Shown: positions 1 through 12,073 of the stretch, piece by piece | Position numbering within the stretch: the first letter of the stretch is position 1 | Layout of the letters: the number at the start of each line of letters is the position of its first letter | NCBI RefSeq assembly: GCF_031755915.1 | Contig: NC_083388.1 | Coordinates: forward strand, 7,439,001 to 7,503,000 | Direction: 5' to 3' | Source: Ziziphus jujuba | Taxonomy: Eukaryota; Streptophyta; Magnoliopsida; Rosales; Rhamnaceae | Length of the DNA: 64,000 nucleotides | Translations under genes and position numbers: made by a program | The notes under the pieces: model-generated | What the model saw: only the letters and a program-made list of their open reading frames with translations | Database searches by the model: none | Told to the model about the DNA's origin: nothing

Positions 1-2403
1 ATCATAAGTTTGCACCTTAAACTCACCAGAAGAACACCACGAGGAGGACGAGCACCAAGTCGAATATACCTGTCTGGATTCCGAAGAAATTCCTGGCCAG
101 TAAACATCAGCATATAAAAACCATTTCCTGAATGCTCCAGAAAGCCAGGAAAAAAAAAAAAAAAACATTTCCTTAATTAGTAGGAAGCCTTTGGGACCCC
201 CTCATCTCTAATGGCCTATCAGTGATAAAAATTGAGTAAAGGAATTTCCAAGATACCACTATTTCTTCCAGCTCCTCCTTAGCCTCATCAACACCAGCTA
301 CATCAGCAAAGGTGATTGTTTCTCCTTGTTCAGATGCTTTTGCACCACCAGAGCCCCCAGACTTGCGGTTCCTAATCTGACCTGGGGAGTGCTGCAGACA
401 AGCGAGTAACACTCAGAACCATGTCACACAAATTTCAATGCACCCACAATAGAAAAAGGAGAAAAAAAAAAAAATGCAGCTTGCACCTGTGAAAAGCTTA
501 CAGGGAACCGGTGGAGAAGCCCTGCAAGCAAAGCAACATAAAACAAAGCTATCTGCAAGAGGCAGTGTGAAGTCAATAGATGTATAGCTTCCTTACACGA
601 AATAAAATAAACATCTTTCACAACCATGGCAAACTAAAGCACCTTTTTTATTTTACTCCACTTATATGCCATATAAATCAGTTCTAACATTCTTGATCAG
701 ATTGTTTCCTTAACATCATGTTTATGCCAGATTCATCTAATAAATAAGGTCAGATAAGCACAAGATTTTATATCATATTTTGAAATTTTTGCTAATAAAC
801 TGTTTTCATACATATATATATATATATATATATTTTTTTTTTTTCAAGTTGCTCCTGTGAAAAGTATGGATGCTTCTCTCAAATTTGCATATACATAACT
901 AAGTTAAAGAGTTACAAACACTCCTTTCCCACTCCTTTCTTTTACATTTGAAAATGCATTCACAAGAAAGTGAGCTTGACTTTCTACACTGAAAAATAAT
1001 GTCTTCTCCATAAAATGGGACAAGTACTTCACCAATCTAGAGGATTTTCCAGTTCTTATGCAGCAGTAGAAATTCAAGGGGAAAAAATGGATCAGACAAC
1101 CTCCATTTTTGGATGCAAGTACAAGTTAAAAAGAGAGGAGGTATTTGGATGGTTTATTAGAATCTCATTCGGGGTTCAATATATAATAATTGTCAGACCT
1201 TCTGCAACAGCAAAATAATGTAAAGTTGGCATATGATGTTGCCTATAATTGTTTCAGTTTCGTCTCCCATTAATCTCATGATGTATGAAATCATTTCACA
1301 GGATACCAATCAACACAGAGTTCATATTTTCATCACAAATAACCACCTACACCAAATATTATCATCTCTATTCACAAACTTCAAAAGCATTCACAACTCA
1401 GCCCCTATTACTTGCATAATAGTTCATTAAAAAAGAATTGCTTCAGTGGCTACCAGACAGAATCCAATAACTGAAACCTTACCAATGCAGAGTTCAAGAA
1501 TCCACCCGATCGCTTATCCGGCGATCCAAACTCCACTTCATTTTCAAGCATTTTCTCATAGGGCGCTTTGATATCAGCGGGTCTAGTGGTAGTATAAACC
1601 ACCCTCTTGGTCGGAGCAACACTCCGTAGCAAAGATTCCGATTCTTGCAACTTACTGGTAGCAACACCACCACCATTACCAACACCCACTTCACTTTCCG
1701 GATTACCACCAGCTTCAGACTTCAACTTAAACATGATATGAACCCCATCAACCTCAACCTTCTGAACCTGATTGGTATTAATCTTACCCAAAAACTCACT
1801 GTACGGCACGCTCACAAACGTCGTCGGCGTCCTCGGCTCCGAACCCGGCAAAGGGATTCCCGGTCGGAGCAACCGCATGACGAATATCACAATTCCCAAT
1901 TGCAGCAGCAAAATCCCGATTTCTTGCGCCTGAACTATCGGCTGCCACCGGAATTTCCCTCCTTTCGACCACCACCAGTTCCCTTTCCCTTGTTTCTCCT
2001 TCCTCCGATTCGACGCCGAAGACGACCCCGAATTCGAAGGTGCCGTGGACTTCTTGTTCACGCCTTGGCCTTCGCTCGTCTTCGCTTCGCTCTTCTCTCC
2101 GGAATCGCTGTCCTGACCGGTCGCCGAAACTTTACTCCTCCTAAATCCTCCATTATTCTTCAAGCAACCGCGTTCCCAAATCCCGAACCTCCCCGAAATT
2201 TTCAGCGCACTACTACTTCCTTGTCCGTACAGATTGACCGAAGGGAACGAAATCGAATTGGGAACGAAACGATTCGAGCCATGGTGGAAAACCCTGCACC
2301 GACCGCGAAAAAATCCCAAACCATGTCCGTGATAGAGGTTGTAATTCGAATTCAAATGGAATTTCTTGTAAACTATTGGGCGTAGATACTCAACTGACGC
2401 CAT
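1..2403 (-). CDS. FTSH7/9: Chloroplast ATP-dependent zinc metalloprotease FtsH, FTSH7/FTSH9 type (5' half, partial)
   Basis: Membrane-bound AAA+ zinc protease that degrades damaged or unassembled plastid membrane proteins. Four coding exons are visible on the minus strand: 2403-1483, 552-487, 391-257 and 92-27, all joining in phase 0 at GT-AG sites (396 residues). The gene leaves the window before the Walker, SRH and HEXXH motifs, so those cannot be checked. Exon 1 encodes a Ser/Arg/Asn-rich stretch that fits a transit peptide, a Gly/Ser/Lys linker, a first membrane segment (about residues 160-180) and the start of the FtsH extracytosolic domain. Exon 2 is a 22-residue second membrane segment ending HRFPVSFSQ. 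Exon 3 contains FADVAGVDEAKEELEEIV and exon 4 RYIRLGARPPRGVLL, both hallmarks of the FtsH AAA domain. The start is the ATG at 2403; a TTG six bases upstream is not a eukaryotic start. FTSH7 and FTSH9 cannot be told apart here. Upstream, (TA)n and GA-rich sequence follow. Confidence 0.93.
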
Positions 2404-4244
2404 TCCCAAACCCTAAAAATCCAAAAGAAATTCAACAAACATATATATATATATAGATAAATATATATATATACACAGTCCCCGATATATATTGTTATAG
2501 TATAAGGCCAGTCTGAGAAATTTGAGAGTATCAATGGTGCCAAGTTAGCGAAGTTTGAAACAGAGAGAGGAAACAGAGAAAGAGAGAGATAGAGAGATTC
2601 AAACTGTAGTATATGAACCGTTGGATGAAGATGAAGTATGGAATCTTAACCGTCAAAGTTTCCCTTTCGGGGATTTAATTTATATTTTCTTTTTTCATTT
2701 TCTTGCCAAATTTCCTAAAGCGTTATCTTTGGGCTCTCTGCAATGTCCGTTCAGGTTTATGGGAGAGATGGGAAAGGGAAGTATAGGGGCCATTATCCAG
2801 TGTTTCGCCACCTACGAAAGGTTAAGATGTTTCTGAGGTTGATATTGGGATTAAGATTTTAAAAGCACACGTGCATTAAATAGAACCATGTTTAAAATCC
2901 TGTAAATAAAAAACATTTGGCACCTTGGCCCGGCAAATTGGCAACACACATTCAGCGCGACTGAGCACCACACGCTCACCTACAGACTTTTTTTCGGCCA
3001 AGAGATTTCAGTACAGTTTTTAAAATAGCTGATGATTCTAACCAAATTCATTTTGATGCAAAAAAACAATGTTGTCGGAATATACATGAACCAAAACTTG
3101 AATGTAAAAACTTAATTTTTATGATAAAAATTGATAAAAATTGATTAGTTTTAGTGGTTGAATATTTTTATTTGTATTCGCGAGAATACAAATTCAAATA
3201 ATAAAAAAAAAATTTAAATAAATTGTAATTTAGATAAATTATTCAAAAAAAATTTAATTTTTATATTTTGAAAAAAAAAATCAGATTTTATAGTATTCGT
3301 CCTTTTTTCGGACAATTAAGATGGCCATGATCTCTAGAATATCTATTAGATTCAGAGATAAAAAATTTTCCTTCCCAATTTGATGTAAGTAAAAATAAAT
3401 AAATAAATTAGGTGTTGTAAATAAAGGTAAAAAAAAAGAATCATATATATTTTTAAAACCAAACAAAAAAATTAGTATATGTAATATAATTTTATTACGT
3501 ATTAGTTATTTAATCAATTAATTTATTTTGCAAGGACTTATTATTTAATTTGTTTAACTTTGTGATGTGTGACCATGTCCCCCCCAAAATAAAAAAAAAT
3601 AAAAAAAAAAACTTTGTGATACGTGACACTTAGTTAATCTTGGAGTTTTGATGTTTTATTTTTGGTCCCTAATGCAAATGCAGTAAAAGTTGGGGAATGC
3701 CAAATGGGTATTGGGATTATGGAAATTAAAACTCAATAACAGCCATCACTAGGTTATATACCACTATACCTGTTTTCTATTCTGTCCTTATTGCCCCGTG
3801 AATATTGGGACAGAAATTGAAGGTAAATGCCCTATAATTAAGGATCTCACTCATCCCATTTTATCAACCGATTCTAAATATGGAAACACAAAAATAAATC
3901 CAAAAAATCCAAAGTTGCTATGAACAATATTCATGGTTTGTAATGTAGGTTAAGCTGATTACCCTTATCTTCCTCTTCTTCTTCTCTCATGTTTCTTTGT
4001 AATTTTTTCTATCAAAATTTGTAGTTAGCCAACCTTCATTCTCCTGCTAGTATCACCAAATTTTGATTTCTATCTATTTTCCCGAATGTTGGTTGGTAGT
4101 AATTTCTTTTCATTTCAGTCCCAATTATTAGCTTAGAGCCTGCTATAGTACGGGATTGATTTTCTTATAGGCTCTAGTGGATTGTAAAAAAGTAAAATCC
4201 CATTTTTTGTATTTCCTAATCCCTCTAGATAATTGATTTAAGGC
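2404..4244. other. Divergent intergenic region between the FtsH gene and the acidic-protein gene
   Basis: About 1.8 kb without a supported gene, between two divergent genes, so it should hold both promoters and 5' UTRs. Visible are a (TA)n tract at about 2440-2472, a GA-rich stretch at about 2560-2600, poly-A/T runs, and a CT-rich stretch at about 3970-3998 that would suit the 5' leader of the plus-strand gene. No single TATA box stands out among the many AT runs. Open frames here are short and of low complexity. Confidence 0.5.
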
Positions 4245-7200
4245 ATGGGTGTTGATGCAGAGAAAATACTGGTTTGTCTATGGAGATTTCTTCACTTTTT
4301 CATGAATGCTAGCCACAGATGTTTGGAAAAGCATCCTTTTGTTTCAAGCATTCTTTTACTCTCCTTCATTGTGTATATATTTTTCAATGTTGTGGTTTAT
4401 TGCTTTCCATTTCTTGTCTTCACTGCCATTCTTGTTAAATTCTTTTGGAGTTCTGGACATCCTACTATTGTCCAAGATGCCAAAGAATCTGAGAAAAGAA
4501 ATGGTAGAATATCAAATACAAACTCTGTGTCTGTTAAAGAAGATCATGTTGTTCATAGAAATATCGAAAACCCTTCCTTTCAAACTCAAAAGAGTAGGAG
4601 AAGAAACTTTAAAGACAAGAACAGACCGTTGGATGCTCAAGCTGCTGGTAAGGAAGAAAAAGACATGTTTCCCTCAGCAACGGCTAATGATAATTTGATA
4701 GGCAATTCTGCTTCAATTGACAGAGACCAAAAAGTAGACGATGGGGAGAAAAAGAGCTCTTTGGAACATGGAGAGAAATCTGCTTCCAATGCATTGGCTG
4801 CTGATAATGTTCAAGTTGATACAAAACTTCCAGCCACATATTCTGAGTTAGAGGTTGAAGAAGTTGACGACGATGATGAAGAAGAGACACAAGAGGATGG
4901 GAATCATGCTATGGAATGGACAGCAGATGATGAGAAGAATCTAATGGATCTTGGACTTTCTGAGATTGAAAGGAACAAGAGGCTAGAAAGTCTAATTGCT
5001 AAAAGGAGAGCAAGAAAAATCTTCAAACTTCAGGTTGAGAAAGCTCTAAGTAGCATGCATGGTGGTGGTTTAGGTCATGTTGCTCCAATTTTAATTGCTA
5101 AAAATGACCATCTCAATGCTCCAAACAATTCTAATGAGACTGAAGGCTTACATATTCCTGGTTCAGCTCCTTCTGTTTTGTTACCAACACAAAACCCATT
5201 TGATCTTCCTTATGATCCACATGAAGAAAAGCCAAATCTCATGGCAGACAGTTTCCAACAAGAATTTACTGAAGCTCATCAGAAGGAAATGCTATTCTGC
5301 AGGCATGAGAGCTTCAGTTTAGGTCCTTCTTTCCCGTTAGAGTACAAGCAAGATAGAAATGACTTCAAGTTCAATTCCTTCATTGGTACAGACAGGAGAG
5401 CATTGGATGGATTGGGTTACTCCAGATTCAGAATGCAGCCAGGTAAACCAAATGATTTTCCCCTCCTGTAAATCTTTGTTACATATGATTTTTTTTTCTA
5501 TTTTTTTTTTTTAAATTTCCTCATCTAATCCAAATAATATTCCTTCTTCTGCTATTGCAGATAAGGAAAATCATGATCAACTAATTGAACATTTCATGTC
5601 GAAACCATATCACAGCAATCCTCATATTAATAACACTCCTGATGTTATTGAAAAAGGATCAAACTTTCCAACTCAGCTAATAGACAAAGCGGCATCCAAA
5701 GATGAAGAGAATGCAGAACATAGAACTGACATGGTTGATATCAAAGATAAGGCCATGACGAAAAGTGCTAATCCCACGGAACCAATGTTTGCCAGAAGTG
5801 AAGCTCATATAGAACCACAAGTAATTGAAGATGGCAATGATGAATCACCCTCACCCTCATCATCGCCAACTTCTTCATCATCATCATCATCATCATCCGA
5901 AATAACTCCAAATATCTTCAACCCAACTAGAGCTGGAATTCCAAAACCAACACTTGGATATGCTGCACATAATTCCCTTGGTCTCTCAGTTCCTAGAAGC
6001 ATAACCTCCAGGGATCCCTTTTATGATTCTAGCCCCACTGCAAACAACAAGAGCAAAATGGAGGAACGTTTGATTTATGCAATGAGACCTTGTCATACTG
6101 CTACATATTCCATAGCTTCTGACATGCAAGTGGAGGTGTCGGATTGTGGTTCACCTCCAGCAGGTAACGAAAATAATTCGCCCACCGATACAGATTCCTT
6201 GACCAATTTTGGGGAGACTGAGAAATGCCTTTCAGATGATCATAAGACGTTTGATGATAACAGAAAAGGAATGGAACAGGTTAGAGACATAAAGAATTCT
6301 CCTCCTTCAGATGCATTATTATCTGAAACTTCAGAAAGTTCAATGCAGCAGACAGATAAATTGGAGCCTCATCTTGCTGATGAAGTTCTTCTCTCTGAAA
6401 AAACAGAGGTCAGTAATTTTAATGCTGCTACAGAGAAAGATAGTTGAAAAATTGTCAAACAAAATTTATAGGCGCTTGAAAAATTCAATCAAAGTTATCT
6501 TTTCTTGAATATTATTACATAGATTAAATAAGTTGATGTCTTCTAGAAATGTGGATCCTAATTTTTGAAGCTTTTAATCTTAAACAGGAATCACTGAATC
6601 ATCCTGGTGAGTCTACAGAAGAGAAGAGTAATATCATCTACGACGAGAGAGCTTCAGTAATTGATACCGTCTATGTCAAGGAAGACAGAAAAGAATATGG
6701 AGACATAGAAAGTGAAGCTCGAGTGCTAACACAGGAGGAGATATTAGGGGAGCAGCCAAAACCAGCTGAGGAGACAAAGTTAGAAGACATGGGCAATTCC
6801 GAAAGCTTTGCTGATCATCAACTCATGGACAACGAGAATTTAGATCTTATAGGAGACAGTGAAAATCCACAAACATTGATTCAACAAGACAATTTAAGAG
6901 AGCTCCCAAAACCGACCGAGGAGACAACTTTAGAATCTAACAAGCATGTTGAGGTCAGTTCTGATAATCCTGCTGATCATCAGACCATGGAATCTGTACT
7001 ATCGAACGAGGACAATGAGAATTCGAATACTATAGAAGATAGTAAAAAGCCACCAATGTTGGACCAACAAGAGATAGCTAGGGAGCTACCAAAGCCAGTT
7101 GAGGAGGTGAGGTTAGAATCTGACTTGCACAATGAGAAAATTTCTCAAATTCCTGATAAAGATCAATCCAAGGAGACGGTAGAACCAGACGAAGGCACAA

Positions 7201-8976
7201 TGAATTTGAAAATTTCTCAAATTCCCGATAAAGATCAATCCAAGGAGACGGTAGAACCAGACGAAAGCACAATGAATTTGAAGCTTATACAAGGAGATGG
7301 GGAAGAGCTAATCGAACAAGAAGATGGCATCAAGGATATGTCAAAGACAATTGAGGCTGAAGCTCAGGTTCTGATTAAGCAAGAGAATGTAGAGGATCTT
7401 CCAAGGCCATCCAAGGGGACAGAGTTACAATCTAATATTGATAATGATTTCAAATCTGAAAATCCAGCTCATCATCAACCCATGGAGTCTGTACAACCAA
7501 AAGAGGACAATGAGAATTCAAGACTTATAAGAGATAGTGAAAAGCTAGCTGAACAAGAGGGTGGATTGACGGGCACGTCAAGTCCAATTGCAGCCAAAGA
7601 AAACTTGCTTTCAAGTGAAGACAGTAAAGATGAGCAAAATTTCGTAGAAAGTGAAGACTTACACGCAAACCAGAGTTCTGATGATCCCATTTCATCAGTT
7701 GTGGAGCAAGTGCCACCGGTTGATGTAGTCCCAGTTAATTCAAGTCCATCGTCATCTCCAACATCTGTACTAACAAAACATATCGCCGTGGGCGAAATGT
7801 CCTCAGCGAGTTTGAATGAAATGGTACAGATAGATGTTCCACAATCTGATACGGAAGCCATGGTGAGAAGTAGTTCATCAGAGGAACTGTCGCTTGACAA
7901 TGTAAGTATGACAATCCTCACAATCTAAATGCACTTTGTATGGATTCATCAATCTCCTTTTGGATACTAATAATTTTGGTGAAAAAGAAAAAAATTGCAG
8001 GTTGATAATCAGATAGTGATACATTTTCTAGCATCAGTTTATTTAATTTTTATATTTTTCGATTGTCTTGGCAAAGAAAATATTAAAAGTAATAGTGCAA
8101 GACTTAAAACTTTATGGTTGTATCTCATATTGAACAGGAACCATCCAATCCTCCAGAGAATTTCACAGATGAATTTAACATCATAGGAAGTACAAGCAAA
8201 CCGTTGATTGATGACAAGGTAGGCACAGAGGAACCAGAGTCCGATAATAAAGCCACTGATGGAGATTTAGCAACACTGCTAAATCCTGAAGCAGTTGCAG
8301 AATTGTCAAAAGAAGATCTGGAAACTCATAAAACACCGATTGAGGATGCATCAGGAATATTAGAAGTAATATTTCCAATCTAGTTGGTGCTATCAATACT
8401 ATATTTTCTATAGTTATTTCACTTAAATGCTTTTATGAAATCATGTTTTCCAAAAAATATATATATATTATATATAATTCTAAAATGTGAATATCCGCAA
8501 GATATTAACTTACAGATTCATTCCTTACCACATGTACTTATATTTTGATATATGCATCCTATCACAATGTAGTGGGGTATGAATTCTTCAATTAGTAATT
8601 TACGCATTAATTATTATTTATATAATATAATTTTCTATAGTGATGCAAGCCCACTATAGTGGGGCTGGTAGGTGTTTTGAACTGCTTGAAATTAATTAAT
8701 ATGACTTATTTCAATATTTATATTTATTGCATTCTGAGAACGTGAAAGAAATATTTTCAATTCCAAAACAACAAGGAAAAACACTCACATATTTGAAACT
8801 GCATACCTTGTGAAATCAAACAGGATTTCCAAACAGAAACTATTAGCAAGATCTCTGATGACAAGGAGAAGTTGAAGTCTGATGAAGAAAGTGGAAGTCA
8901 ACCGGATGATGCAAAAGTCAATTTGGAAGCCATGAAAGATGGTGGTTTAGGTGGTAATGGTAATACAGTGGAATAA
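4245..8976 (+). CDS. Acidic plant protein with N-terminal membrane anchor (dentin sialophosphoprotein-like family), function unknown
   Basis: Five exons joined at GT-AG sites: 4245-5442, 5561-6408, 6588-7901, 8138-8365 and 8824-8976; the joined frame is open for 1,246 residues. Residues about 31-67 are strongly hydrophobic (two adjacent membrane segments), followed by a long, disordered, Glu/Asp/Ser/Lys-rich tail. Conserved-looking islands are LGLSEIERNKRLESLIAKRR (about residues 235-255) and NPFDLPYDP (about 315). A Ser run lies near residue 505 and an Asp/Glu run near 205-215. This pattern matches a plant family annotated as uncharacterised or dentin sialophosphoprotein-like, with Arabidopsis members such as At5g17910 (from memory). 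No catalytic domain is visible. Exon 3 holds an exact in-frame 72-bp tandem duplication. The exon 3/4 junction is the least certain, because the 236-bp gap could hide a microexon near 7999. Role unknown; the anchor suggests a membrane location. Confidence 0.82.
7137..7280 (+). repeat. Two-copy 72-bp in-frame tandem duplication in exon 3 of the acidic protein
   Basis: Units 7137-7208 and 7209-7280 are nearly identical at the DNA level and both encode 24 residues starting KISQIPDKDQSKETVEPDE; they differ by Gly versus Ser near the end. The frame is kept. The high identity indicates a recent duplication in a region under weak sequence constraint. Confidence 0.92.
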
Positions 8977-11913
8977 GGTCAAACATTTTAGGTACGTTGA
9001 CCACCATCAAAAAATGATCAGCTGCGGAAAAGTACAGTAGGGAGTTCCTGCAACTGCTGTAGTAGGACTATGTAGATTTTGAAAGGGACTTCAAAATGTT
9101 GGCACTACCATTATGTCTCATAGTTTATATAATGCCATATACACATACATTTTTTTCCCCCTTTCTTGGGAATTTAATTGTATTAATAGCTCCTTAATAA
9201 CTTATGGATATGTAGCAACAGCGCTCTAACTTGAAATTTTAATTCTTAATTATGTCAATTTTCACTCATTTTTTTATATAGTTCATCATCGGACTACTGG
9301 CAGATTAGTATAGCTCATTGTTTGACCATCATTTTTAAAAAAACAGTATTTGGTTTCAAATTCAAGATCTTATTTTGGATAATTTGTTGTTTTTAACTCT
9401 AAAATACTTCTTTATATATTAGTTCATGATCTATCAAAGTTCTAAAAAAGTAGTGTGTATATTCAGCCACTGAAGCATCCTCGATGAGAAAAATGTTTTT
9501 TTTTTTTTTTTTTACCCTTTCTTTTTTTAAAAAAAAAATCATTTTTTTGTACTAAAAAAAAAAAATTCTTGAAGATGAGAATTTAAATAACGAAACTTTT
9601 GCGAGGAAGTAATGGCTTTACTTACTTTTTAATTAGTTTTGTAATTTAAAGGATCATATTATTATCTTTTTTATAATTACAAATTAAGGAAAGGGAGATT
9701 TTCACCTAGGTAGAGGATTGAACGCTAGACCTGAAAATGTTTTCTAGACCAAATCTATTTATATAATTACACTTATAATTTAAATATTTATTTATATTAA
9801 TTTTATGCCTTTTTTTGTGTACCAAAAATATTAATTCCATATCTATTATAATAGCTCCTTGTTGTTGTTAAAAGAAAGCTATGCCCCATTGTATGCATAT
9901 TAATTAAAACAATTTTATATACTCTTTTATTATCATGTGAAAAAACATCGGATGGAACAAACCCCATTTGGTATTTCCTCTTTTAGGCATTTGAAAGCAA
10001 AACATTTCTAGAAAGGGGACGTAGGCGTTTCGCAAAAGTCCATTTCTTTTCATTCATTCAAATTTGCATGTTTTATTCCATATGTCCTTAAAAATAAATA
10101 AATAAATAAATAAAAAATAAAAAGAAAGAAGAAAAGCAAACAAGAAAAAAAGAAAAACCGAAATGAAACAAAATGAAAAACCAAAAACAAAAAAGAAAAA
10201 TGCACATAATGGGGACACACCAATGATGTGAAATTATTTTGTTACTTTTTTATTGAGTCTTACTCTTTCTTTTTTTCTTTTTTTTTCTTTTTATAATTAC
10301 AATAATTTCCCCTCAACCACATCTTCAACCCATGGTCTTCCAAGTATAAATTGATGTAATTTATTAAATGAGTCAACTGTACCTACTATTGAATGTTACT
10401 TATTAAAGGATTTAATTATTTAAACATTAAAATATTCAATTATCCATATATTTTTTTATATTAATTTTTCAACCATTAAAATAATATCATATAACTTACT
10501 ACATCGGATAAATAACTTACCTATAGCAGTATGGGCATGCCGGCTAAAAAAAAATAATAATAACCCACCGGATATATTACTTGCCCGATTACATATAAAT
10601 ACCATATATAATGTGGATTACATGTATTTGACTAAATATAGGATATAAACTCATGCCATAGAGTGATGATCACAAGTCAACCATGCAAGATAACATGTAA
10701 AAATACAAATAACGTGTCATAATGTGACACATCAATGGTGCGAATTTATTTCCTAATATTGAGTTTTACTTACTCAATATCCATATCTTTTTTACATTAA
10801 TTTCTCAACTATTTAAATAATAACATATAACCTGTTATATTTGATAGATAATTTGGTATACAATTTAAATTGGGTATACAAATTAAATTTGGTACTATAA
10901 TGTTGCTCTGGTTGAAAAATATGAAAAATGCTATATAATGAGTGATATTGATCACAGATGGACCTACAAGATAACATGTAAATTTAATTGACTAATATGT
11001 GGGTTAATTTTTCCAGATAATTTTTTAAAACCGAAAGGATTTTAAAACGAAACTTATTAATTGTTTGTTATACTCACTCCATCGCCACATCACAAGTGAT
11101 GAAAAATAACAATACCGTAAAACCATAGTGCGAAGGTTTGATTTAAAATAATCTCATTGATGTCCCCTAAAACTTTTAGAAACTGTATTGGACTTAAAAT
11201 GCTCCCCTTGACAGATAAAATGAACACTTTTTTTTTGGGTAAAACTTGTAGGCGTGCCTAATTTATATATATTTTGAACACTATTAGGTGTGATCTTTAC
11301 ATTTAAGTAATATATAAAATTGTTTACGGAATCCAAAGTTGTCTATGATATAGTTTTTCCTAGGCTTATTATACATATTCATAGTTAGTTTATTAATTTC
11401 CTAGTTAAAATTGTTTAAAGAATCCAAAGTTCTCTAACATATATAGTTTCCTAGGCCTATCATACTTGTTGCAATTGATTAATTTATCTAAAATAATTAT
11501 CGAAATTTTCAAAAATAAAAAGTTCATATATATGTTCCCCCAAAAATAAAAGCAAACAAAAAAAAAAAAAAGGAAAAGGATTAGCATAGAAATTTGATAA
11601 AACCAAATTTCCTACAATTTTGATATATAGCCGGCCCTTTGCTATAGTATAGGAAGTGGAACGTGATATCAGGTCTCTACGGATCAAAATCTAACAAGAT
11701 AAAAGATGTGTTCCCAAAGATAATAAAATAAATAAAAAAATAAACAAAGATTCAATCCTAACCAAATATTAATAGCAAACCGAGAGAGATTTCAGGATAA
11801 AAACGAAGATATTATTGAAAAAGGAATTACAAATTCTAAACGAAGTCTATAAGCTGAAGAGGTCTGAATTATCTAAACTGCCTAATCCTAATGCTTCAAA
11901 TACTCTTTTCTTT
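8977..11913. other. Intergenic AT-rich region with degenerate repeats
   Basis: No supported gene. The stretch after 8976 should hold the 3' UTR of the acidic-protein gene. Poly-T/A runs occur around 9497-9560 and 10080-10200. Around 10220-10520 and 10730-10990 there are loosely related blocks sharing phrases such as 'gcaagataacatgtaaa' and 'ttaatttctcaac', which look like an old tandem or transposon-derived duplication. Confidence 0.5.
11316..11486. repeat. Diverged tandem duplication of about 85 bp
   Basis: 11316-11400 and 11407-11486 share 'aaaattgttta', 'gaatccaaagtt', 'tttcctaggc' and 'attaattt' in the same order with scattered substitutions. No coding potential was seen. Confidence 0.7.
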
Positions 11914-11921
11914 TATAAATA
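11914..11921 (+). promoter_or_regulatory. Probable TATA box of the STP transporter gene
   Basis: TATAAATA lies 153 bp upstream of the ATG at 12074. Transcription starting about 30 bp downstream would give a 5' UTR of about 130 nt. This is the best TATA match in the proximal region; the start site itself is inferred. Confidence 0.6.
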
Positions 11922-12073
11922 TACATACCGTAGAGAGACTCAGATTTTCCTAAAGCAATATTCAAGGTTCTAAACCTCCAGAGTTAGTTTCAGTTTTTTG
12001 CCTTTACCTTTTCCAGTTTCCGATCATCAATCAATCAGTTAAAGTTTATTGATTGAAACTGTAATCTGAAACA

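Noticed and set aside
1645..2385. 246-codon open frame on the plus strand, Arg/Pro/Thr-rich
   Set aside because: It lies exactly opposite FtsH exon 1, which has clear homology, signals and splice sites; the plus-strand frame has no recognisable domain.
7475..7921. 148-codon minus-strand frame rich in Ser and Leu
   Set aside because: Antisense of exon 3 of the acidic protein; codon bias of the sense strand produces it.
7995..8186. Possible microexon after 'ttgcag' at 7998
   Set aside because: No usable donor keeps the frame; direct joining of 7901 to 8138 is in phase and leaves no stop.
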